DNA of 64,000 nt from Amoebophrya sp. A120 (lineage: Eukaryota > Sar > Dinophyceae > Syndiniales > Amoebophryaceae): the NCBI GenBank assembly GCA_905178155.1, contig CAJINV010000016.1, positions 1,563,102 to 1,627,101 of the forward strand, read 5' to 3'. The first letter of the stretch is position 1. Every line of letters begins with the position of its first letter. The position numbers and the translations under genes were made by a program. Below the pieces are notes generated by a model, which did not search any database, had not been told where the DNA came from, and was given only the letters and a program-made list of their open reading frames with translations. Shown one piece after another: positions 43,641 through 54,411 of the stretch.

Positions 43641-45187
43641 GGCTTTATAATTTTCGGTGCTGGAACAAATCAGGAGATTTTGGAATTTATGTTTTGGGAT
43701 GAAATATTTTTTGCTGACGTTGGAGCTCAGAGCTCACGCCATCTTGAAAACTTTATTTGTAGGGTGTACAACTACAACTCAGGGTACAAAAATGTTTATC
43801 ATTTTGGGGTAAAGCTAAAGCGATGTTGTTGTAATATTCCAAATTTAGGATATTGTTGGGGGTCATTGAATTATCCTGACGGGCAAAACAAAAGAGGAGG
43901 ACAACATGAAGGACAGCAAAGAAAATGGCTGCATGAAGACGCTTTATACGCCACGACGAAATTTGGATTGCACACGCACGATGTCCTGGTGTACGAAAAT
44001 AAGCTACTTAGCAAGCAACCGAATTTCGAAGTACGAGCAAGTTTTGGCAAACCGAAAAGTGAAAAGCACGAGACCGACGATAAGATTTTTCAACTATTCC
44101 TTCTTGAAGAGGCGCACGAGACCGAGACTGAGCGACAGGTATCTTCCATATGAGAACGTGGACGTGCACCAAAGCAAAAGCATGAAAGCAAAAATGCACG
44201 AGAACCGATTTCAAAATTCTAATAATTCCGTAGCAATCACAAAAACCGAGTAAAGTAGTATTCCTCATGACTGAGGAGAAGAACCCATAATTAGGTACAA
44301 AATCATATCTAGAAGTACAGTGCAAAGCTGCTACTTCGCATCCATCTGTGTCAACATCTTCTCATTTCATTTTCCAAAAATACATCGTCTCTACTTATGG
44401 TTTCTCGAAGACTTTATGTTCATCCTGCACAGAGAAACTTCTCCGCACAAGAGAAGGTACAAAAGTGTCTTCGTGAAATGGTGTTAGTCATGTTTACTTC
44501 TCTTTTATTTCTCATTCTCTTGGGATTTTTCCCTGAAATAAATTACTTCTTAGTTCAGTTGTTCGAGTGCTGTCCTCTACATAGCGATCATCTCTACCGC
44601 ATCTATTCGTGTTCCGAGAAAGTATTAGCCCTCCCACAGCCTCGGTCTTGAGAAGACCACATCATCAGCTGTATTCTTTCTAATACTCTTCTATCCTGTG
44701 TCGTGCAACCTTCACGTCCTCAGCGGTGAGATCAAAATTCTCCAGAATTATGTACTCACTTACATCCTTCAAAAGTTGAAACAGAGCTCCGGGAAAATGT
44801 TCCGTCATGTGATTTTTTTGTACTTTTACATTTATTTGTTGATGGTGGTTCTTGGAATATTAGGTTAACAAGCTGCTCATTCCTGTTGTGAAGTGTTCAG
44901 TTCTTGTTCGAAAAAAAATACACGCTTGTAGTACAGATAAAGAAGTCCCTGTACTTCTAGTCTTTACCAACAAAAACCGTGCGCCCACTGGTGCGACGCA
45001 GATATTTGAAGGCGGAAGTGCCGAGATTTGTAGTTTGTTCAGATTGTGACATCAGGCAGTAGATAATTTTGCAAAAATCAGATAAGGCCGCTGCGTTTGT
45101 GGTCCTGTTCAACAGGCTGCGCTGTAAAAATCTAGTACATACTGGACCACCATTTCGACCTCGACCACCAGCACCACGACCTCGCAC
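43641..45187. other. Gap upstream of the giant gene
   Basis: I see no supported exon. The frame at 44957-45187 (-) follows the stop of the next gene and is probably its 3' untranslated region or a chance frame. It has no motif beyond an RG-rich start. Confidence 0.4.
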
Positions 45188-47553
45188 TCACTTTTCCGCC
45201 CCGTGACGGAAGCCGTTGGAGTGCGGCGTGTGAAAGTATGCATTGCAAAAGCATCGTACTAGTATAAATCGCATGACAAATTTGCTTAGCATCATCATCA
45301 TCATTGAGACGAGCCCCCTGTGGTCGTCCTCACGGTGTCGTCTTGGCCCTAGGCTGTTTCGGACAGATGTTGGTTGTGTCCGGCAAGAGGACGGCTCTGC
45401 ATGGGCAAATGTTGGTAATGTCCAGCGAGAACTCTTCCGTGGCCCCATTTTCTGCCGGTTTTTGGCTTTCGCCAGGATTACCCGCAACGCCACCCGTGGA
45501 CAGTGAAACCCATGGCAGGCTTTCGCCAGGCGGTCCCGGGGAGGCCCTCCTCTTGGCACAATGTCGGTTAGATACCAATTTGCACCCCCCGGAAGCGAGG
45601 TGAGCCTCTCCTATGTTGGTGCAGAGCACGAGTGGGGTCATGGGCTCGGGTGAGTAGTTGGGGGGGCTACTCAGGGGGTACTGGGACTGTTCGCCGAACT
45701 GTTGCCGGATATGAAAAGTTTTCGGGTCTATTCACAACCATGATCGCAGGCTAAGTTAGGCAAAAACTCCGCTGGAGGTTTCGCACTGGTGGCCTCCCAT
45801 GGCGTGAATATGTTTTGCGGACTTGATTTCTTCATCCGCTTTTCTTTTGTTTTCATGCAAGGTGCTCGGCGCGAGCCCTCCTGCCGCTCCGTTCCGTATC
45901 TCGTTCCCGTCGCCGCTCTGCCTCTGCTCTTGCCGTACTTCTCCGTAGTAGCCACCGGGGCTGTGGGGTCCACAGGGGTGAGGATAAAGGGGGTTCCGGG
46001 GATAGGGGGCGGGGTTCCCGTGCATAGGGGAGGGGGCGGGGTTCCCGTGAATGGGGGGGGTCCCGGGGGTACAGGAGGCAGGAACCCCAGTCGCGCGCCG
46101 GCTTTCGGTTTATCCGTCTCCTTCCCGGATGGGTGCAGGAAGTGCAGAAGTTGCTGGGCCTGTAGGGGTGGTCTGGGTTCGGGCGAGGAGATCGGGATAC
46201 CCGGCGACGCCATTATTCTAAAGATTCTGCATTCAAGTCTGTCAGTGTTCGCGAGGAAAGTGAGACAAAGTGAAGAAAACTAGCAATGTACAACCTACAA
46301 TTACATCTACGGCCCCATATGCAATTTATCCCCACGATTACGATTTTCAAATTTTCCTCTGAAACCCCACGACCGAACTTGGCACAAAGCAAACCGACGT
46401 GAAGAGGAGACCCAAGGAGCCACACATGCAAAAAGGAGGCCAATAGCCATGAGTAGACTCAATACGTTCCCTCATGGCTATCCACCGTGGCACCGCAACA
46501 AGTTTGCAGAAGATCTGCAATGGTCATGACCGCGAGATTCTCACACCGAGCTGGACCGACGTCAAAAGTACGATAGACGCGCATGACTACCCCTATTTAT
46601 ATACCCCCGGGGGAGGGGGAATATGAGATTTGCAATGCGGATCTACCTTGAGAATGAGATTTGTCATGCATGAATGCGATTAGTACGAGTACGATACTTT
46701 TGCACAGGATAGAAAGGCCAACGGGTTGATATTCGCGTTGTGCTTCATGGTCGCTTTGGAAGCGTATTGAGAGGAAAAATCCCCCCTCCCCATATTGAAA
46801 AGGTATGTTTCCAAAAATTTGTGTTGCGGATTTGAGGTCACAAATCACGTCTGTCTTGCAAGAAGACAAGGGCAGAAGCTTCCGCCCCATTATGGAAGCG
46901 ATTTGTCATGCTGTCTGGCCTAAAGGGGGGCCGTTTGCCATGCTGAACTACTAGACCCATACGCCCCTACCTAGCCTGGGGATCTGGCCGCAGTGCCTCT
47001 GTGCAATACAAAGCTGATCTGTGGTCACAAATCAGCATCACAAATTTCCGTTTTGATATGGGGAGGGGGGATTTTTCATTTTGATAAAGCGTGCTTCTGG
47101 CGAAAAATCTCGTTTTCGAAATGCTTGGCCGCCTGGAACCGCCCCTGCTCGTCGCGCTTCCCGGTCGCCTCCGCTTTCATCTCCTTTTCAATCTGGGAAA
47201 CCAGCTGCTGCTGGGTCTCGGAACCAGGGGAAGTGGTGGATTGCGGGGAGGCTGTGTTTTGGGATTTACATTTATGATATTAACCATCTGCTGCTTGTTG
47301 CATTTATTTTGCAACATCAGCTGTCGCACTTTTCATGCAAAACTGTAAGACCCTGACCTTCGTATTGACCTGTGACGATCCTACTCTTCCTTCATCAGAT
47401 TTGTCATGCATAAACGCCATCAAGATCAACAATCACGATACCGGCGTTGGTCTTTTTCGGCGAGCGCTGGGCACGACGGCGTCCGGCCACCATGCGGCTC
47501 CCGGGGCGTTTCAGCTCCCCGAGCTCTTTCTGGGAGACCGACATCGCCGTCAT
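45188..47553 (-). CDS. Small basic/coiled-coil protein split by a 1.5-kb introner
   Basis: I do not recognise the family. Exons 47553-47442, 47251-47087, 46764-46712 and 45236-45188 give exactly 122 codons plus stop. Intron 1 is GT-AG; introns 2 and 3 are introners (families E and B). The protein starts MTAMSVSQKELGELKRPGSR, has an RRRAQRSPKK basic patch, a helical Gln/Glu/Lys segment (QQQLVSQIEKEMKAEATGK and FQAAKHFENEIFRQKH), and ends NPLAFHTPHSNGFRHGAEK. The restored frame across the 1,475-bp insert is the main evidence that the insert is spliced as an intron. The TGA stop lies within GTGAGT, which could also serve as a donor into further 3' exons. A role in nucleic-acid binding is possible from composition only. 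Confidence 0.6.
45237..46711. mobile_element. Introner element, family B (copy 4), with 1.3-kb cargo
   Basis: The ends TATGCATTGCAAAAGCATCG and CGATACTTTTGCACAGGATA are normal family B termini with perfect GAAAG duplications. The unit is 1,475 bp, about ten times the usual family B length. The interior is unrelated, GC-rich at 45950-46070 (GGGGTTCCCG repeats), and includes a 161-codon proline-rich frame. Confidence 0.8.
45728..46213 (-). CDS. Proline-rich frame inside the introner cargo
   Basis: A 161-residue frame runs from ATG 46213 (MASPGIPISSPEPRPPLQ) with repeated PPPFTGTPPPP-like units and a basic Lys/Arg tail ending DHGCE. The repeats coincide with GC-rich DNA repeats, so it may be a composition artefact. 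If transcribed it would be cargo carried within an intron. No known family was recognised. Confidence 0.25.
   Translation of the reverse strand: MASPGIPISSPEPRPPLQAQQLLHFLHPSGKETDKPKAGARLGFLPPVPPGPPPFTGTPPPPLCTGTPPPIPGTPFILTPVDPTAPVATTEKYGKSRGRAATGTRYGTERQEGSRRAPCMKTKEKRMKKSSPQNIFTPWEATSAKPPAEFLPNLACDHGCE
46765..47086. mobile_element. Introner element, family E (copy 3)
   Basis: It runs TATTGAGAGGAAAAATCC to TTTTTCATTTTGATA with perfect AAGCG duplications. Only 53 bases separate it from the large family B unit. Confidence 0.88.
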
Positions 47554-47559
47554 CCTGTG

Positions 47560-48900
47560 TGGCGACGAGGGGTAGTCGTCCGGATTCCGGTCCGTTTTGG
47601 AGCGGGAGGGGGGAAGGTGGCAGCTACTCGTTGTATTCGACGTTGGAAATTTTAGGGTCGAAATCCGATCGTCGTTCTCTGCGTACTTGTAACTTTATTT
47701 ATTAGACCTACATGCGAACTCAACACGATGTGCCAACAACTGTATTGATGTCGTGGGGACGACGGCTAACTGAAAGATGAATTTGCGTGTATCTATTGAT
47801 TGCGGGTAGATGTAGAAGGTGTGTTTGAAAATTGTCTTTCACAGGTGTTCGAGGGTAGCCTCTATTTCGACGTGGTTTCTTTATGTCTTCTTCGTGGTAG
47901 ATAGGAGGGTGGTGTGATGTAAAATCGGTTCCACTAGTACCTTCTATCTTTTACTTTTCCTCTGTGTCAGCGTAGTCACAAATACTCATGGTGATGGTTT
48001 TATTTTTCTAGAGAGCTGCATTGGTATTGGGTTCAAGAAGAGCAGCAACAAGGCACAGAAACGTCTTACCGCCATTATCAGGGTATCCATATGTAGTTTG
48101 TGGAATCTACGGAAGGATCGTCGTGCGAAAAAGATCGTTCATCTCTATCGGCAACCGTATCTTTCATCTACTTCGGGAAATCTAGGACCGACTTTGTTTT
48201 TGTTTTGTTCCTTCAGCTGCACCGTCCGTTCCACAACAGTTTTTCACATGATGCTGGACTTTACTTTACTTCCTGTTGAACACAAAATATACTTCCGCCT
48301 TTCTCGATAAGCAGAGCAGTTTTTGTTGCTTGGCCTGCTCAGTTTTGTGGCAGTGCACGTTGTTTGAGTAGTTAGAGCTTCTTTCATCGCAGCAAATTGG
48401 TGCATAAAGAGTTTGGAAAAAACACAGAATAAGGAAAAAAGTGGTAGGCTTTAGATAAGTAGAAGTTTTTTGCAGATTTGCAGAATAGTGAAGATAGCAA
48501 CGTACTCTTCTTCATCAAGCTACACACAACTCGTGCCCCGTCCTCTCGACCGCTTGGCTACGAGTTCTTCTTCTTTCACATTCTACACAATTCATTAACG
48601 TCAGCGGCTGAATTTGTCCAGCGCTGCCTTCTTGTGGTTCAAACGCGCCGACTCACACTTTTTCTTTTTTTCTGACCGCGCGATTCAGGACGCCCTCGCT
48701 GGTCTTCTCCACGCGGCCCCTCGTGCAGTTTACGTAGATGAACTACGAAAAGCAGTGCGCCAGGCCAAAAGGACCATGAGGCCGAAGGTGAAGTAGGAGC
48801 TGACTTTTTCATGCCTCAAATAGTGACAGAAGCAACTCAACTTCAGCTATGCCCAATAGCACGTTTTTCACTTCCCGCCAGCCGACTAGCACGTTTCTCG
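47560..48900. other. Gap between two host genes
   Basis: No gene is supported. The plus-strand frames 48098-48310 and 48614-48796 lack motifs and splice partners. Confidence 0.45.
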
Positions 48901-48902
48901 CT

Positions 48903-50992
48903 TCACGCCAGCATCTCCACGGCCTTCGTGTATTTAGGCATGAATTCCTTTTTTCGGGACACAAAAGCGCCGATATCGATGACATGCTTCGAATTTTCGG
49001 TCGCAACACTGTCGGGGAAAGCCTTTTTCGTGACCTGCATCTCATCTTCTCCGAGAGCGACGGCGACGGACTTCTGCGCAAGGACGTCCACGATGCACCT
49101 GTTGTAGTAGCGGATTCTATTTTCTCAACATTCTCATTTTCGCGCGACAGGCTTCATTTGCTATGTTCTCTAATGCTCAGGACGTTCATCATCATCTTCG
49201 TCCATATGTAGTCATGTATGCCTATGCCGACGCGAACGGCATAATTTTAAAGTAAAAGGAAAGACATGCAAAAGCAAACAAATTCGTCAGTACAGAAAGA
49301 GTGCTCGCAGTCCTTTCTCCTTCTTCAGTTCCGCGAGCTGGTTTAGTAAGTCTTTCTCTTCCACGTTCTGCAGCAAAACCTCCGGGCTCCCAGCGATTTC
49401 CAAGACAGCAATGCCGAATTTGATTTCAACTTCCTTTCCATCGGCACCACTTGCGCAGCCGGCCGTGAACTCTTTGCAGTCCGCCCGTGTCATCTTCCGC
49501 GCGCCCAGGCTCGCGATCCACTTAGTCTTCGCTGCGAACATTTGCAAAGCGTATTCCGTGACCTTCTTCTCCGTATCGAAGCCGCAGCGGAGAGCGAGAA
49601 GCGTGACCGCAAATCGGTCTTCGGCGCAGGTTGTCGGGGATTTCAGGTTCAGCGTGTCGGAGAGAATCGCAGACATCAGAAGCTGCGCGAGAGACTCGGA
49701 GATAGGCTGATTTGATGTTGATGTAGTAGTTTTTCGGACGTTGATTGCTCGTGACGCTAAGTTCATCGGTTGTGCGCGAAATAAAGGCAATCATATTGCG
49801 AATAAATGCAAAGAGATGTTATGAATATCAATATAGTATCATGCACCATCAAGAAAACAGCTCTCAGTATAATCTATGAAGACAAGTAGAATTATATATA
49901 CCTTCTGCAGCTGGAGAAACAAATGAGTGATGATTGTGCTCATGCTGCCCCATGGCCTCAGGTCCATCCAGATTGGGGAATCCGTCGCGAAGCTGCGCGC
50001 CAGGGCGTGGTGGTCAATGACGCCGACCACGTTCTCCAGGAGCTTGTCCTTGATCAGCGGCACCATTTGCTTGGGTTCCGTATGGTCCACGAGGCAGATG
50101 GATTTTTTCTCAATATTTTCGATTTTCTCGAAGAGCTGTGGCCGGGCAATTTTGCACTGCTCCAGGGCAAACACGATTTCACCTGTTGTGGTAGTTTTTG
50201 TTTGTACATTTTTCAAATACAAATTTCATGCTTTGGTGTGCCAGGGGAGAGCAGCAGGCGCATTCAAGTTCATCGCAGTCCTAAATGATCCAGAACATCA
50301 AGTACCAACTTATACAAACAATTATACCGTTCAAATTCTCTTCACTGATCGCCGGGACACCGTCGAAGAGAGCTGCAGCGCCGATCGCGCCAGCCACCGA
50401 GTCTAGGTCCGTGTTGATATGCCCCACGAAAACCGCATTCTCGCCCTTCTTAAACGGGTTCGGTGCGTAGAGATCGTCGTTAGCTTTGTCCCAAGAAGTC
50501 AAAATTCTCTTGCTTCGCATATACGGACTGGGAGGGAAGGCGGTTTCCGTTCCTGAAGAATGCTCGGACTCCGAGCGCGATCGCTTCTGCGCGGAACGAG
50601 ACCGCTTCTGCTGAGCCGCTGCTGTCGTGCCGTCAGGACACGATGGTCTACTACCGTTGCCATCTTCTTCCTTCGTGATTGGCGATGCCGGTGCCGAAGA
50701 CTTCGAAGTTGTGCTGTCGCACGGGCTCTTTGCGGAAACGTCTCTTATTACAGGGAAAAGTGTTAACGTTAACGGTTTTCACAGATTGCAGTCATGCATC
50801 ACAAATGTAGCCCAATATGCATGCTATGCATGGCAAATTCTGACACGTCTTGTGATGCATTTCTGCATCACAAATTCCGTTAACGTTAACACTTTTTCTT
50901 GTGATATCCCTTGGTGAGTTATCATTCTCAATTGATCCGGCTGACGCCGTAGTCGCCAAGCTGGCAATGCTAGTGGTGTGAGGAATCGTCAT
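48903..50992 (-). CDS. Family II (Mn-dependent) inorganic pyrophosphatase, DHH/DHHA2
   Basis: This enzyme hydrolyses pyrophosphate to phosphate with Mn/Co at the DHH site. Exons 50992-50907, 50745-50328, 50182-49902, 49706-49294 and 49098-48903 sum to exactly 462 codons plus stop. Intron 1 is the family H introner; the other three are GT-AG. Motifs in order: VGHINTDLDSVAGA (G-H-x-N-x-D-x-D-S metal site), CLVDHTEP, VIDHHALA (DHH), GSMSTIITHLF, and the DHHA2 domain with ILSDTLNLKSPT and a C-terminal SRKKEFMP, whose Arg-Lys pair binds substrate. The catalytic core (about residues 135-462) has normal length. About 130 Ser/Arg-rich residues precede it, unusual for this family and possibly regulatory or targeting. 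The assignment is firm. Confidence 0.92.
50746..50906. mobile_element. Introner element, family H (single copy)
   Basis: This 161-bp intron has arms containing AAAAGTGTTAACGTTAACG and its complement, starts TATTACAGG and ends GTGATA. The flanks TCTCT and TCCCT match at 4 of 5. The interior has GCATCACAAAT and GCATGGCAAATT words like all other families. Removal restores the pyrophosphatase frame. Confidence 0.85.
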
Positions 50993-52115
50993 TGTCGATA
51001 GTCGGCGTCGGGTGATGACGGAAAGTAGAGATAGCAGGTAGTTAGTAGACTTAGTGCACGTATCAAATGAAAAGTTCTTGTGATAAAACGGCTTAGGAAA
51101 CCGAAACAAGCTTTTAAGAAAAAGAGACGACGACTCCGGCTCCGAGGGAAACTTTGTCCGGCGGGCTGAAGCACGTCTCAGGAAGAGGTGTAGGGAAGGA
51201 ATGATGTTTTCCTTTATCTGAAAAGGCGTCTACTACAGAGCTTTTAGTTCGATACAGCGAAAAATCGTACAAGGATACGAGAAGATGGCCTGGAATAAAG
51301 TGGTAGAGAAATTCAAATTGTTCAGACGTTGATAAATTCATACTCGAAAACTTCTGTTCTTAGTACTCCTCGTACTAGGAGCAGCTGTAACAAGATAATT
51401 TTTGCGCAGCTGATGCACAAGGCACACTCGGATCTTGCCGATCGACCGAATTTGAAGATCCAGATCTTCGTCATCGCTCGATCTTCCACCTTGATCTTAC
51501 TTTCTCATTTTAGATCGTGTTCTGCCTCGCGACACGAACAGGTTGGATCCATTTCATTTGCATATATTTACATTTTCAGTATAATTATAAATCGCATGAT
51601 CTAGTAGATTTCATCACCTCCGCCTTCTTTCGTACCCTCACGTCACCTTCTCAGGGACCGATTCACATTTTTTTGTCAACAACTGGAACTACGACGGACC
51701 AAAAGATCTTGATCTGCCTTATTTTCTTTGCCACGAACAAAAGACACGACTTGCAGACGACGACGGACCTCCACAGGAGAATCCGAGGAGAAGCATTGAA
51801 CAACCGAACTTCGATGAACATGAACCGCAACAACAAGAACCGCAAACGAAACATTAACTGCATTGCTTGATCAAGAACGAAACAGCCGACTATAGAACGG
51901 TAGTAGTTTCTGCTATGTGTACAAATCCTTCGCGCAGGAGCGAACCCAGATGGAGGATGGCAATCAAGGGACACCAGGCCAGTTCCGTAGTTTCCGATTG
52001 TTTTCTTCTTCACTTTTGGTTAAAAAAGTATTTTCATCCCAATCATCTTTTTGCTACAGGTGAATGAATTTTTGGTCCTCTGTAGTTCACGACTAGGTCG
52101 CAGTCGTTGGCCTTG
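50993..52115. other. Gap upstream of the pyrophosphatase gene
   Basis: No exon, RNA gene or introner is supported here. Confidence 0.45.
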
Positions 52116-53439
52116 TCATGATCCGGAAAATTCTTGAAAGAGATGCGCACTGAGTAGATTGTTGAAAAAATGAATCGTATGAAACAGCAGCACCCGCCGT
52201 CGGTCTTCCTCTTCTTCCTCTTCTCCCTCCTCACCACCCTCCTCCCCGCCAATCTCGAAAACTTCTTGATTCAGCCACATCGCCACAAAGCCAAGCGCCA
52301 ACAGAATAATGCCGGCGTACACACAATACTGCCAACCAGTACTGTCCGCCGCACTGTAGCAGCAGTCGTAGTCGGCTCGCGGAAGCTCGTCCGTCTGAAC
52401 AAAGCTACTCCGGGGGCGTGGTGGATTGGATTGTTCGTGGTGGACACTAGTAGTTGTAAAACTTCGTCCACTTGTTCCTAGTGGTAGTGGTGTCATTCTG
52501 ACGGCCACGGCTCCTGCTACGTCCTGTATGGCGCTCTCAAACGTTACATTCTCAACTGTTACATGATTTGTCATGCAAATTTACAATCAGAATCGACACG
52601 ATCAAGCTGCTTCGTATGGCAAATTCTTGAAATGCCAGAGAGGCTGACAATCTGCGCCAAATCTGTCATGCAAGACGCGCAATGCCTCCCCTTATATTTT
52701 TCCCATTCTTGCATGACAAATCCATGTAACAGTTGAGAATGTAACGTTTGAGAATGCCATATCCTGCTCATTCATGTTGTACTCGTTCATCCGGTACAAG
52801 GTATGAAAGCGCCAGGTTTGAAATCGTCAAAGTTGAAATAGTTTGTATATGCATAAAATGCATGGCCCGAGGTGCGTGCGTTGCAGAGCAGGCAAGTGAG
52901 GCCGATTGTCAGCCTGTTTGGGGTTACAGCTCGAGCTGCTAAAGTAGCATGAGAAAATCGCTCTTCTTTGCCTAAACAGCATGACAAACTGGATTTAGGG
53001 ACCGACGAAATTTGTCATGCGCCACTTGGAAACTGGGTTCCAACTGGCATCCATTTTATGCATGGCAAATTATTTTAACTTTGTCGATTTCAACTCTGAC
53101 ACATCCATACAAGGACGGCGCACCGTACTGCTGTGCTGCTGGAGTGGCGGCGGAGTTCGAGCTGGCAGCTCTTGTGTAGTGCTGTTCGTCGCTGATAAAA
53201 ACAGTCTGGTGAACATTGCCGCCACGACCGGGATCCAATGTGCTTCGGGGACTAGAACGACCGGGCGAAACGCTCGATGCGTAATAATTTTGATTGCTGC
53301 TGTTCCTGTTCGGGGAGCTCCTTGCCGCACGTTGGCTGTCGGAACCACGAGCGGGTGAAGAATGTTGACTGCTGGTCCTCTCGGAGCTCGAGTTGTTCTT
53401 GTGAACAACTATTCCGGAGCTTGTTCCTGGCACTGCCAT
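52116..53439 (-). CDS. Single-pass membrane protein with acidic tail
   Basis: Exons 53439-53110, 52801-52762 and 52526-52116 give exactly 256 residues after two introners are removed. The N-terminal 110 residues are Ser/Asn/Arg-rich and disordered (SSERTSSQHSSPARGS). A short NEYNMNEQD linker leads to a Thr/Ser region. One clear transmembrane helix follows (WQYCVYAGIILLALGFVAMWL, about residues 183-203), then a Glu-rich stretch with consecutive Glu residues and a hydrophobic end. There is no signal peptide, so a type II or tail-proximal topology is plausible. It is not a recognisable SNARE. Function unknown. Confidence 0.65.
52527..52761. mobile_element. Introner element, family F (copy 2)
   Basis: It runs TATGGCGCTCTCAAACG to TTTGAGAATGCCATA with perfect TCCTG duplications. 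Removal joins MNEQD to VAGAVAV. Confidence 0.9.
52802..53109. mobile_element. Introner element, family C (copy 4)
   Basis: It runs TATGAAAGCGCC to GACACATCCATA with perfect CAAGG duplications. Removal joins APSLY to RMNEYN. Confidence 0.9.
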
Positions 53440-54411
53440 AATCCTGTGTGCGGAATTAATTGCGTGCTTCTATCTTCGCAGATAGCAAGAGCACGACTTA
53501 TCAAAAGAATACGAAGAATTATAGACTGCTGCTTGGCTCTACTTGGTGTATTTAATCTTTATACGCTGTGTAGCAGAGCAAAGGCAGACACAGCCAGAAG
53601 TATTATCTTGTTCTAGGTATCGATGAAGTAGAAAGAACCAAAACTAGAGTAGACCCGGCTTGCTGCATATGCTTATGCACTCGCCAACGACCATGAAAGA
53701 AAAGAAAAAGAAATCGCGACTTTCCGCACCGTGGTCGATTGCAGCAGCGAACTGCCATGAAACGATGTGCCCAACGATGAAAAATCCTGCAGATCTTTTC
53801 GACGAATGACGAGTGGAAGCAGCGATAATTATATATCACGACGAAGGGCCAGGACACAACCACGACAGATATTTTTCGGACGAGGGTTCGCAGATGCAGT
53901 TTCAACCTTTGGGCCGAACATCACACCACACATTCTCATCCGTACAACTTCACTGCCAACGAGCATCGATTCCTCCTCCAGGATCAGAGTCAGCCGACAA
54001 TCTTGATGCTGCATGCGTAGGTTCTTTCGCTTACTGAGAGGGAGTGCGTCCGTGTGCACGATGGAGAAACATCTTACGCCAAGTTGGAACAAGAAAATGC
54101 ACGTCTTCGGAAAAACATGGGTACATCTGGAACAAGCTGAGGAAAAACTGAGTCAAGCTGGAATACTAGAAGTAGTGACAGGAACATTCATAAGCATAAA
54201 CGCACAACGAACATATCAAAAACTAGTACTCAGTAAGTAGACAGCGTTACTAGTGTGGGGTAGTCAGGAGGACATGCACATAAAGACGTAGCGAAACAAA
54301 ATGACTGTAGTGTACTTGGAATGGGAATCACGTTCACATTTTTCAGATTCAAAAACGAGAAACTGCGTCCGCATTTCGACAATGAAAAAAATCTACTCCG
54401 CACCAGATCTT
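53440..54411. other. Gap between the membrane and coiled-coil genes
   Basis: Only short frames lacking motifs; no introner or RNA gene was seen. Confidence 0.45.

Noticed and set aside
52116-53439. SNARE identity for the membrane protein
   Set aside because: There is no heptad SNARE motif or central Gln/Arg layer before the transmembrane helix.
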